Of a stretch of 12,936 bases of DNA, positions 1-5,403 are shown piece by piece (within the stretch, counting starts at the first letter, position 1; every line of letters begins with the position of its first letter). The stretch is from Butyricicoccus sp. (GTDB lineage: Bacteria; Bacillota; Clostridia; Oscillospirales; Butyricicoccaceae): contig JAHHRO010000048.1 of NCBI GenBank assembly GCA_020025755.1, forward strand, positions 1 through 12,936, given 5' to 3'. The notes below the pieces were generated by a model. That model worked only from the letters and a program-made list of their open reading frames with translations, searched no databases and was not told the origin of the DNA. The position numbers were made by a program, and so were the translations under genes.

Positions 1-430
1 TACGCATTGCGCGGCCCATGGACTGCTTCATTGCGCGGCGGAAAGAGATACGCTTCTCGAGCTGGGATGCGATGTTCTCTGCAACCAGCTGTGCGTTGGT
101 GTCAGGGTTCTTGAGCTCGATGATGGAGATCTTGGTCGGCTTGCCGATCATCTTTGCCATCTCAGCCTGAAGCTTCTCGATCAGTTCGCCGCCCTTGCCG
201 ATTACGAGACCCGGACGAGCAACCTGAAGGATGATCTTAACTTCCTTGGTGGTACGCTCGATCTCGATCGCAGCCACACCTGCGTCATACAGCTTCTTCT
301 TCAGAACCTTACGGATATTGTAGTCTTCCACGAGGAGATCGCCGAACTGTGCGTCCTTTGCGAACCAACGGGAATCCCAATTCTTGATTACGCCTACACG
401 GAGACCGTGTGGATTAACTTTCTGGCCCAT
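1..430 (-). CDS. rpsC: 30S ribosomal protein S3, 5' part (3' end outside window)
   Basis: S3 is a small-subunit head protein that helps form the mRNA entry channel. The first 143 residues are visible. They begin MGQKVNPHGLRVGVIKNWDS, the signature N-terminus of bacterial S3, and include the KH-domain segment VARPGLVIGKGG near residue 75, with its GKGG loop for RNA binding. The gene runs off the left edge before the C-terminal domain. The start is an ATG preceded by a strong AGGGGAGG ribosome binding site. It lies 14 nt after the rplV stop, in the standard S10-operon order. Nothing looks damaged in the visible part. Identification is by recognised family sequence and synteny and is essentially certain. 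Confidence 0.98.
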   Translation of the reverse strand, partial: MGQKVNPHGLRVGVIKNWDSRWFAKDAQFGDLLVEDYNIRKVLKKKLYDAGVAAIEIERTTKEVKIILQVARPGLVIGKGGELIEKLQAEMAKMIGKPTKISIIELKNPDTNAQLVAENIASQLEKRISFRRAMKQSMGRAMR

Positions 431-444
431 TGTTTAACCTCCCC

Positions 445-780
445 TTATTCTTTCTCTGCGAGAACCAGAGTTACATGAGAGGTTCTCTTCAGGATGCGGA
501 ATGCACGGCCCTGTGCACGCGGCATAACGCGCTTCATGATCGGACCAGGTGCAACATGAACTTCCTTGACATACAGCTTGTCGGTGTTCATTCCGTGGTT
601 GTTCTCTGCGTTTGCAACAGCGCTCTTTAAGAGCTTTGCCATAACCTCAGAGGCAGCCTTCGGGGTGTTCATAATGATAGCCATTGCGGTGCCGGCATCC
701 TTACCGCGGATGAGGTCACAGATGAGCTTCATCTTGCGGGGGGTCATGCGGACATTTCTAACAATTGCTCTTGCTTCCAT
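445..780 (-). CDS. rplV: 50S ribosomal protein L22
   Basis: L22 is a large-subunit protein whose extended loop lines the nascent-peptide exit tunnel. The 111-aa product starts MEARAIVRNVRMTPRKMKLI, the typical bacterial L22 N-terminus. It has the C-terminal loop and tail of the family (APGPIMKRVMPRAQGRAFRI, then KRTSHVTLVL). Length is normal for the family (about 110-117 aa). The ATG is preceded by AAGGGGAGG at a good distance. The gene starts 16 nt after the rpsS stop and ends 14 nt before rpsC, so it is tightly packed in the S10 operon. No unusual features were seen. Confidence 0.98.
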   Translation of the reverse strand: MEARAIVRNVRMTPRKMKLICDLIRGKDAGTAMAIIMNTPKAASEVMAKLLKSAVANAENNHGMNTDKLYVKEVHVAPGPIMKRVMPRAQGRAFRILKRTSHVTLVLAEKE

Positions 781-796
781 TTGTTCTTACCTCCCC

Positions 797-1078
797 TTAC
801 TTACCGTTGTTGGAGGTCTTGCTGCCCGCGTGGCCCTTGTAGGTACGGGTCGGCGCGAACTCGCCCAGCTTATGACCTACCATGTCTTCGGTCACATATA
901 CCGGAACGTGCTTGCGGCCGTCATGCACTGCGATGGTGTGGCCAACGAATTCCGGGAAAATGGTGGAGGCACGGGACCAGGTCTTAACAACCTTCTTCTC
1001 GCCTGCCTCGTTCATGCTAGCAACTCTTTTGTAAAGCTCAGGAGCCACAAAAGGGCCCTTCTTGATACTTCTGCCCAT
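797..1078 (-). CDS. rpsS: 30S ribosomal protein S19
   Basis: S19 is a small-subunit head protein near the A-site finger contact (bridge B1a). The 93-aa product has the family hallmarks: MGRSIKKGPFV at the N-terminus, KTWSRASTIFPEFVGHTIAVHDGRKHVPVYVTEDMVGHKLGEFAPTRT split over the middle (residues about 35-80), and a short basic tail GHAGSKTSNNGK. Length matches the family. The ATG lies 18 nt downstream of the rplB stop, with an AAAGGAGA-type ribosome binding site. Its place between rplB and rplV is the canonical order. Confidence 0.98.
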   Translation of the reverse strand: MGRSIKKGPFVAPELYKRVASMNEAGEKKVVKTWSRASTIFPEFVGHTIAVHDGRKHVPVYVTEDMVGHKLGEFAPTRTYKGHAGSKTSNNGK

Positions 1079-1096
1079 ATTTTAAGTCTCCTTTCC

Positions 1097-1930
1097 TTAC
1101 TTTCCGTTACGACGCTTGACAATCTGCTTGTCGGTGCGATGATTCTTCTTGCGGGTCTTGTAACCCATAGCCGGCTTGCCCCACGGAGTAACCGGAGACG
1201 GACGACCGATCGGGCTCTTGCCCTCACCACCACCATGTGGGTGATCGCACGGGTTCATGACAGAACCACGAACGGTTGGGCGGATGCCCATGTGACGGCT
1301 GCGGCCAGCCTTACCCAGCTGTACGTTGGAATGATCCTGGTTGCCCACCTGACCGATGGTAGCCTTACAATCCAGACGAACGTAGCGAACTTCACCGGAA
1401 GGCAGACGAACCTGCGCCTTGCCATTCTCCTTCGCCATCAGCTGAGCGGAAACGCCAGCGGAACGAACCAGCTGTGCGCCCTTGCCCGGGTACAGCTCGA
1501 TGTTATGGATTACAGTACCAACCGGGATATTTGCGATCGGCAGGCAGTTGCCAGGCTTGATATCCGCAGTTGTGGAGCAGATGACCTGCGCACCGATCTT
1601 GAGACCTTCTGGTGCGAGGATATATGCCTTTACGCCATCCTCGTACTGGATGAGCGCGATGTTTGCAGAACGGTTCGGATCGTACTCGAGGGTCAGAACA
1701 GTTGCGGGCATATCCATCTTCTGACGCTTGAAGTCGATGATACGATACTTCTGCTTGTTGCCGCCGCCATGATGACGAACGGTGATGCGGCCATAGCTGT
1801 TACGGCCAGCGGTCTTCTTGAGCTTCTGAAGAAGGCTCTTCTCAGGCTTCACCTTGGACAGACCCTTGTAAGACAGAACAGACATGTTTCTGCGGGAAGG
1901 GGTTGTCGGGTTGAAAGTCTTAATCGCCAT
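1097..1930 (-). CDS. rplB: 50S ribosomal protein L2
   Basis: L2 is a primary rRNA-binding protein needed for subunit association and for the peptidyl-transferase centre. The 277-aa product begins MAIKTFNPTTPSRRNMSV. It contains the conserved C-terminal segment NPCDHPHGGGEGKSPIGRPS with the histidine-glycine motif important for activity, followed by PVTPWGKPAMGYKTRKK. Length is normal (about 275 aa). The start ATG is preceded by AAGGAG with an 11-nt spacing. The region directly upstream is odd: 162 nt of hairpin-rich non-coding sequence separates it from rplW, where this operon usually has only a few tens of bases. That spacer is annotated separately and could hold translational control of rplB. 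Confidence 0.98.
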   Translation of the reverse strand: MAIKTFNPTTPSRRNMSVLSYKGLSKVKPEKSLLQKLKKTAGRNSYGRITVRHHGGGNKQKYRIIDFKRQKMDMPATVLTLEYDPNRSANIALIQYEDGVKAYILAPEGLKIGAQVICSTTADIKPGNCLPIANIPVGTVIHNIELYPGKGAQLVRSAGVSAQLMAKENGKAQVRLPSGEVRYVRLDCKATIGQVGNQDHSNVQLGKAGRSRHMGIRPTVRGSVMNPCDHPHGGGEGKSPIGRPSPVTPWGKPAMGYKTRKKNHRTDKQIVKRRNGK

Positions 1931-2092
1931 TGTGATTTCAACTCCTTAATTCTACATGCTTTCTTATCGGGGTGCGTTCCCCATAACCGGACTCTGGGAG
2001 TCCTCTTGCGGGCGGAAGCCTTCCGGATGGAAGAGCCTCCGTGCCGCGTCCATGCGGTTTCCCCTGCCAGAAGGCGAGGGACGCGCAGGAAC
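1931..2092 (-). promoter_or_regulatory. Hairpin-rich 162-nt spacer between rplW and rplB (candidate structured RNA)
   Basis: In mRNA sense (right to left) this spacer can fold into four consecutive elements. (a) CGCGTCC/GGACGCG (2079-2085 with 2045-2051) closes a 27-nt inner region. (b) An 11-bp stem with one bulged U and an AUCC loop spans 2014-2040. (c) A perfect GGACU/AGUCC hairpin lies at 1989-2003. (d) UUAUGGGG pairs with CCCC-G-AUAA, with one bulged G, at 1964-1986. Element (d) ends about 13 nt before the rplB AAGGAG site. None is followed by a U-tract, so they are not intrinsic terminators. A 29-codon ORF (1964-2053) with an AGGGG sequence 7 nt upstream lies across the hairpins, but I see no support for it as a gene. 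The function is unknown. Options are an autoregulatory ribosomal-protein RNA, an mRNA processing or stability element, or an inserted palindromic repeat. Confidence 0.55.
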
Positions 2093-2386
2093 TTACATCA
2101 TATTCTCGAAGATCTCGATCTTCTTGGAATCATCAGTCAGAGTGATGATCGCCTTCTTCTTAGCAGCGGTCTTGCCAGTGTGAACGCCCATGCGCTTCCA
2201 CTTGCCCGGCAGCTTGATGGTGTTTACCTTAGCGACCTTTACGCCGAAGATCTCTTCAACAGCCTTCTTGATCTCAATCTTGCCTGCGCCCGGAGCAACT
2301 TCGAACACATACTTGTTCTCAGCCAGACCAGACATAGAGCGCTCTGTGATAACAGGCTTTCTGATGACGTCATGTGCGAATTTCAT
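2093..2386 (-). CDS. rplW: 50S ribosomal protein L23
   Basis: L23 sits at the exit of the peptide tunnel and is the docking site for trigger factor and SRP. The 97-aa product starts MKFAHDVIRKPVITERSM, with the typical I-x-x-P-V-I-T-E-[RK] motif. It continues with KYVFEVAPGAGKIEIKKAVE and FGVKVAKVNTIKLPGKWKR, both standard for the family. The start codon overlaps the rplD stop by one base (TAATG), and its AGGAGG lies inside the rplD 3' end, so translation is probably coupled. Downstream comes a 162-nt spacer before rplB, unlike the tight junction upstream. Confidence 0.98.
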   Translation of the reverse strand: MKFAHDVIRKPVITERSMSGLAENKYVFEVAPGAGKIEIKKAVEEIFGVKVAKVNTIKLPGKWKRMGVHTGKTAAKKKAIITLTDDSKKIEIFENMM

Positions 2387-3009
2387 TATGCGTATACCTC
2401 CTCGATCTTGTGTACCGCATCCTTGTCCATGATGAACATATCAGCGTTGAGGATGTCATAAACATTCAGGGTGGACGCGATTGTGGTGCGAACGCCCGGG
2501 ATGTTTGCAGCAGACTTTACAATGTTCTTGCGAACTTCTGGGGTTACAACCAGTGCCTTGCCAGTGGACTCAACAGACTTGAGGAAACCAGCAAAAGTCT
2601 TGGTCTTGATTTCGCCCATATCGAGGCCATCTACCACGATGAGTTCGCCAGCCTGTGCCTTTGCAGACAGTGCAGACAGCATAGCAAGACGCTTCAGCTT
2701 CTTGTTCAGGCTGTAACGGTAGGAGCGGGGCTTCGGGCCCAGCGCAATACCGCCGTGTGTCCACTGCGGAGCGCGGATAGAACCCTGACGCGCACGACCG
2801 GTGCCCTTCTGGCGCCACGGCTTGATACCGCCGCCACGAACCTCGGAACGGGTCAGTGTGGACTGTGTGCCCTGACGGCAGTTTGCCAAGTAATTCTTGA
2901 CAGCTGCGTGCATTGCAGGAACGTTTGGCTCGATGCCGAATACAGCAGCGTTGAGCTCCATTTCGCCGGTCTGCTGACCAGCCATATTGTAAACCTTAAC
3001 GGTAGGCAT
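2386..3009 (-). CDS. rplD: 50S ribosomal protein L4
   Basis: L4 lines the constriction of the peptide exit tunnel. In Escherichia coli it also represses its own S10 operon by binding the leader RNA. The 207-aa product shows the family features: an N-terminal MPTVKVYNMAGQQTGEMEL, the tunnel-loop region TRSEVRGGGIKPWRQKGTGR ARQG around residues 55-80, then PQWTHGGIALGPKPRSYRY, and a C-terminal Rossmann-like half ending in VYDILNADMFIM. Length is standard. It lies 18 nt after rplC and overlaps rplW by one base. Because the upstream leader is long and structured, L4 is one candidate regulator of this operon, but nothing in the gene itself shows that. Confidence 0.98.
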   Translation of the reverse strand: MPTVKVYNMAGQQTGEMELNAAVFGIEPNVPAMHAAVKNYLANCRQGTQSTLTRSEVRGGGIKPWRQKGTGRARQGSIRAPQWTHGGIALGPKPRSYRYSLNKKLKRLAMLSALSAKAQAGELIVVDGLDMGEIKTKTFAGFLKSVESTGKALVVTPEVRKNIVKSAANIPGVRTTIASTLNVYDILNADMFIMDKDAVHKIEEVYA

Positions 3010-3027
3010 GTCTATTTCCTCCTCCCC

Positions 3028-3726
3028 TTACTTTCTGGCCGAAGCCTTCTGCGGGTTCTTGCTGACAGCAGCAGCCGGACCCTTCGCAACGCGGTTATTC
3101 TTAACGGTATCCTTCAGGAATACGATGCCGCCCTTAGGACCCGGGATCGCGCCGCGAACTGCGATCAGGTTCATCTCAGCGTCAACCTTAACAACGTCCA
3201 GATTCTGAACAGTGACCTGCTCAGCACCCAGATGACCAGGCATCATCTTGCCCTTCATGATCTTGGAAGGATCGGAGCAAGCACCCATAGAACCCTGATG
3301 GCGGTGCATCGGACCTGCGCCGTGGCTCATCGGGGAGCGGCCAGCGTTCCAGCGCTTGATAACGCCTGCAAAGCCCTTACCCTTGGAGATGCCGGTCACG
3401 TCAACGTAATCGCCCTCTGCAAAGATGTCAGCCTTGATGGTGTCGCCGGTCTGGAAGGTAGTGCAGTCGTCGAAACGGAACTCCTTCAGGTACTTCTTAA
3501 CAGCCTCGCCAGCCTTCTTCAGATGACCGAGCTGCGGCTTGTTGAGTTTCTTCTCCTTGACGTCCTGGAAGCCCATCTGTACAGCAGTATAGCCTTCCTT
3601 TTCTTCGGTCTTGAGCTGGGTTACGACGCAGGGACCTGCCTCGATCACGGTAACCGGGATTACCTTACCCTCAGCGTCGAAGATCTGGGTCATGCCGATC
3701 TTCTTACCGATGATTGCTTTCTTCAT
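3028..3726 (-). CDS. rplC: 50S ribosomal protein L3, with basic C-terminal extension
   Basis: L3 is an early-assembly large-subunit protein that reaches the peptidyl-transferase centre. The 232-aa product begins MKKAIIGKKIGMTQIFDAEG and contains the conserved loop WNAGRSPMSHGAGPMHRHQG SMGA. That loop includes the HRHQGS region, whose glutamine is methylated in many bacteria. The usual L3 ends shortly after the strand seen here as GGIVFLKDTVK. This protein carries about 20 further residues rich in Lys, Ala and Ser (ending NPQKASARK). The ATG is preceded by AAGGAGG. The 160 nt between rpsJ and this gene are unusually long and structured, and a hairpin ends about 14 nt before the ribosome binding site. 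Confidence 0.98.
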   Translation of the reverse strand: MKKAIIGKKIGMTQIFDAEGKVIPVTVIEAGPCVVTQLKTEEKEGYTAVQMGFQDVKEKKLNKPQLGHLKKAGEAVKKYLKEFRFDDCTTFQTGDTIKADIFAEGDYVDVTGISKGKGFAGVIKRWNAGRSPMSHGAGPMHRHQGSMGACSDPSKIMKGKMMPGHLGAEQVTVQNLDVVKVDAEMNLIAVRGAIPGPKGGIVFLKDTVKNNRVAKGPAAAVSKNPQKASARK

Positions 3727-3886
3727 AGTTTTTCCTCCTTAAAGGTTATTGGTTGACGGGCGAAACCGCCAACTTGACCCCGCCGCGCGAAATCGCAGCT
3801 AGGTGACAAACCGCTTGGTGCGGTGTTGTTCGCATTTGTTCGGAATCAATGCTTTTCGGTGTCGTGAAACACCTCGGATCGATTTA
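3727..3886 (-). promoter_or_regulatory. Hairpin-rich 160-nt spacer between rpsJ and rplC (candidate structured RNA)
   Basis: After the tandem TAA TAA stop of rpsJ, the mRNA can form three separate hairpins. The first is GGUGU/ACACC at 3858-3873. The second is a 9-bp stem with one bulged C and an ACCAA loop at 3806-3829. The third is an 8-bp stem, GUUGGCGG with CCGUCAAC (one G-U pair) and a UUUCGC loop, at 3752-3773. The last lies just before the rplC ribosome binding site (AAGGAGG near 3733-3739). There is no U-tract and no convincing sigma-A promoter inside, so it is unlikely to be a terminator or a new transcription start. An incidental 29-codon ORF (3746-3835) lacks a ribosome binding site. 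A translational or processing control element ahead of rplC is the favoured reading; an inserted repeat is the alternative. Confidence 0.5.
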
Positions 3887-4198
3887 TTAGAGCTTGATCT
3901 CGATCTCAACGCCAGCCGGCAGATCCAGGGTCATCAGAGACTCAACGGTCTTCTGAGCCGGATTCAGGATGTCGATCAGACGCTTGTGGGTACGGCGCTC
4001 GAACTGCTCACGGCTGTCCTTGTACTTGTGTACAGCACGCAGGATGGTGATGATCTCCTTCTCGGTCGGCAGCGGGATCGGGCCGGAGACCTTAGCACCT
4101 GTGCGCTTAGCGGTCTCAACGATCTTCTCTGCGGACTGGTCGATCAGTTCGTGGTCGTATGCCTTCAGACGGATACGGATCTTTTCAGCGTTTGCCAT
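3887..4198 (-). CDS. rpsJ: 30S ribosomal protein S10
   Basis: S10 is a small-subunit head protein and, in many bacteria, the NusE partner of NusB in antitermination. The 103-aa product MANAEKIRIRLKAYDHELID ... RTHKRLIDILNPAQKTVESL is a textbook S10 of normal length. The chosen ATG is preceded by GAGGAGGAAATTCCAAA, an excellent ribosome binding site. The same frame stays open upstream to 4321, but that extension runs through the structured leader and has no better start, so it is rejected. It is the first gene of the operon. It follows a leader of about 340 nt and is itself followed by a 160-nt structured spacer before rplC. Confidence 0.98.
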   Translation of the reverse strand: MANAEKIRIRLKAYDHELIDQSAEKIVETAKRTGAKVSGPIPLPTEKEIITILRAVHKYKDSREQFERRTHKRLIDILNPAQKTVESLMTLDLPAGVEIEIKL

Positions 4199-4538
4199 TT
4201 TGGAATTTCCTCCTCGTATTTTGCAGTCGTACATTAAAATGCAATGTACCGACTCGTTACGGAGAGAAACTGCAACCCCGCCTGGCGTATCGCCGCAGGG
4301 CATGAAAATAACCGGCTGCACATAGCTGTGCTTGGGTCCGGTTTGGTAAAAAACGCAAGTGGTTCGTGCTATCGGCTGACCGGCAAAATGCGCCGGAAGT
4401 TCCGAGTTTACGCAGGAACATTAACGTTGTTGATCAGCAGTTGTCTCAACCGCCCGATTGTCGGACCTACTCCGCCGAAGTTACCTGGCTAGGCCAGCAA
4501 TCTCCGGCATCATCGCTTTTCCCTGCTTTCGCAGGTGC
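4199..4538 (-). promoter_or_regulatory. S10 operon 5' leader, long and highly structured
   Basis: From the predicted transcription start near 4538 to the rpsJ ATG there are about 340 nt without a supported gene. In RNA sense several stems are visible. CCUGC-GAAA-GCAGG (4522-4535) has a GNRA tetraloop. GUUCC/GGAAC lies at 4399-4419. CCGGC/GCCGG (4380-4396) is enclosed by UCGG/CCGA (4372-4375 with 4402-4405). AACCGG/CCGGUU (4310-4343) encloses GCACA-GCUA-UGUGC. CCUG/CAGG plus GGCG/CGCC lies at 4281-4299. An 11-bp stem with one bulged G and a GCAUUUU loop (4225-4254) sits directly before the AGGAGG. GUUCC/GGAAC and UCGG/CCGA share bases and cannot both form, which hints at alternative folds. A run of six U follows near 4350, without a strong stem next to it. 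The regulator is not identifiable from sequence; L4 is the known regulator in E. coli only. Confidence 0.65.
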
Positions 4539-4544
4539 GTTATT

Positions 4545-4573
4545 AGATTAACGTATTTTGACCACAAAGTCAA
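4545..4573 (-). promoter_or_regulatory. Sigma-A promoter of the S10 operon with A-tract upstream element
   Basis: Reading right to left, TTGACT (-35, 4568-4573) is followed by a 17-bp spacer and TAATCT (-10, 4545-4550), giving a start near 4538. A closer -10 match, TCTAAT (4542-4547), would need a 20-bp spacer and is less likely. Upstream of the -35, about 4580-4625 holds several A-tracts on the template-sense strand, resembling the UP elements of strong rRNA and ribosomal-protein promoters. It is the only good promoter seen between the preceding gene and rpsJ. Confidence 0.65.
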
Positions 4574-4634
4574 GAGGGTTCTTCAAATTTTCTTTTTGTT
4601 TTTCAGTTTTTTTATTATATTGTAATCAAACAAT

Positions 4635-4660
4635 AAAATAATACCATTCGTTATTATTTT
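4635..4660 (-). terminator. Weak AT-only inverted repeat after the 186-aa gene
   Basis: Directly after the TAG stop, a perfect 9-bp inverted repeat AAAATAATA ... TATTATTTT with an 8-base loop ends in a T-rich stretch. The stem has no G-C pairs, so termination would be weak and some readthrough into the S10 promoter region is possible. No better terminator is present before the S10 promoter. Confidence 0.3.
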
Positions 4661-5221
4661 CTATTCCGCGCGCTCCTCAGAGCGTGGGGCTTCCTCCTGC
4701 GGACTGTCAGCAAGCCCCTCAATGGCATCCATCGCCTGATGACTGCGCTGTATCGCGGCCATACGCAGAGCTGTCGTCTCCTGCGCAATGCCGCCCGTCA
4801 TGGCTGCATGATGTCCGATTTCCAGCTTTGAAGCAAGGAGATTGCCGCGTCCCAGCATTTCTACACGCAGACTCAGCATAGCCTGCGCCTGATCGTATAC
4901 CGCTGCAACATCCATGAGCCATTTCGCTTTCTCCGCCTCAGCCTGCTGCTCGCTTGTCTTCGGTCTCTCATAGATGCCAGAAAACGTGCTTTCCTCTGTC
5001 TCCTGTTCCGCTTTCACCTGTGCAATGGTTTCATCCAGTGCAGCGATTCGCTCATGATAAGTCTGCGCATCGCTTTGTGACTGCGCATCGTTTTGTGCTT
5101 CGCCTTTCTTTTGTTCCGTAAGCTCCTGACGCTGCTTGAGCAGTGTTTCCAGCACACTCTGTTTGCGTGCTCCGTAAGAAAGGGTCACACGGTCTCGATT
5201 TTTTTGTCTGTTCTCTCCCAT
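4661..5221 (-). CDS. Hypothetical protein, 186 aa, charged and coiled-coil-like
   Basis: I do not recognise this protein. It starts MGENRQKNRDRVTLSYGARK and is rich in Gln, Glu, Ala and Lys, with no signal peptide or membrane segment. Residues about 20-75 (QSVLETLLKQRQELTEQ ... ERIAALDETIAQVKAEQETE) look like a coiled coil. A less charged helical part with Gly-containing turns follows at about 100-170 (DVAAVYDQAQAMLSLRVEML, KLEIGHHAAMTGG), then an acidic tail. The ATG is chosen because GGAG lies 6 nt upstream; a GTG 15 nt earlier (5236) has no ribosome binding site. It is a single-gene unit behind a perfect-consensus promoter, between the anti-sigma terminator and the S10 promoter, so it may be well expressed. 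A structural or scaffold-like role is only a guess. The coding call is fairly safe; the function is unknown. Confidence 0.75.
   Translation of the reverse strand: MGENRQKNRDRVTLSYGARKQSVLETLLKQRQELTEQKKGEAQNDAQSQSDAQTYHERIAALDETIAQVKAEQETEESTFSGIYERPKTSEQQAEAEKAKWLMDVAAVYDQAQAMLSLRVEMLGRGNLLASKLEIGHHAAMTGGIAQETTALRMAAIQRSHQAMDAIEGLADSPQEEAPRSEERAE
5063..5097. repeat. Tandem duplication of 17 nt inside the 186-aa gene
   Basis: Two copies of CTGCGCATCGCTTTGTG (5063-5079 and 5081-5097) differ at one base and are one base apart, giving an 18-nt period. They encode the adjacent Asp-Ala-Gln-Ser/Thr units (NDAQSQSDAQT) in the middle of the predicted coiled coil. The in-frame period suggests recent expansion of a low-complexity segment. 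Confidence 0.8.
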
Positions 5222-5337
5222 ATCCCTCTCCAGCACTCCATGCTGTGCCCCCTATCTGCGGTTGGGTATACATGCCCCATCGCATCTCACCCTGCACATA
5301 TCTTTCCCAAAGCTCGATACATTTTCTTTGTGGCTTC

Positions 5338-5366
5338 ATTATAAGCCGCCCTAGATCCAATGTCAA
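5338..5366 (-). promoter_or_regulatory. Perfect-consensus sigma-A promoter for the 186-aa gene
   Basis: Right to left, TTGACA (5361-5366), a 17-bp spacer and TATAAT (5338-5343) match the consensus at all 12 positions with ideal spacing. Transcription should start near 5331, leaving a leader of about 110 nt to the ATG at 5221. The -35 box lies only 2-3 bases beyond the U-tract of the preceding terminator. Within the leader I see no clear riboswitch or T-box. Confidence 0.9.
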
Positions 5367-5368
5367 CG

Positions 5369-5399
5369 AAAAACGGGACAGCACAAAGCCATCCCGTTT
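5369..5399 (-). terminator. Intrinsic terminator of the dusB-sigma-anti-sigma operon
   Basis: Right to left, AAACGGGAUGGC pairs with GCUGUCCCGUUU (12 bp including two G-U pairs) around a UUUGU loop, and the U-run continues past the stem. It begins 4 nt after the anti-sigma stop codon. Confidence 0.85.
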
Positions 5400-5403
5400 G
5401 TAT

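Noticed and set aside
1964..2053. 29-codon ORF in the rplW-rplB spacer with an AGGGG upstream
   Set aside because: Its bases are used by three strong hairpins, and the peptide has no recognisable features. An unrelated 29-codon ORF in the rpsJ-rplC spacer (3746-3835) shows that such ORFs occur by chance here. It would need ribosome footprints to be revived.
566..2461. Very long plus-strand ORF of 631 codons opposite rplV, rpsS, rplB and rplW
   Set aside because: It lies antisense to four certain ribosomal protein genes and arises from their codon bias. It has no ribosome binding site and no recognisable domains, and its sequence is Leu/Arg-rich without plausible structure.
2374..3756. Plus-strand ORF of 460 codons opposite rplD and rplC
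   Set aside because: Same reason: antisense shadow of two highly conserved genes, with no start signal and no family resemblance.
3887..4321. Longer rpsJ with a 41-residue N-terminal extension
   Set aside because: The extension is the open reading of the structured leader. The family N-terminus and the strong ribosome binding site both point to the ATG at 4198.
4345..4356. Run of six U in the S10 leader as an attenuator
   Set aside because: Only a 3-bp stem lies directly before it. The strong hairpins end about 20 nt upstream, so it does not form a proper intrinsic terminator.
5052..5384. Minus-strand ORF overlapping the promoter, leader and start of the 186-aa gene
   Set aside because: Its 5' part covers the terminator and promoter of the region, and its 3' part is out of frame with the better supported 186-aa gene. 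The segment over the leader (near 5250-5345) looks mildly protein-like, so an old frameshift of an upstream start cannot be fully excluded.
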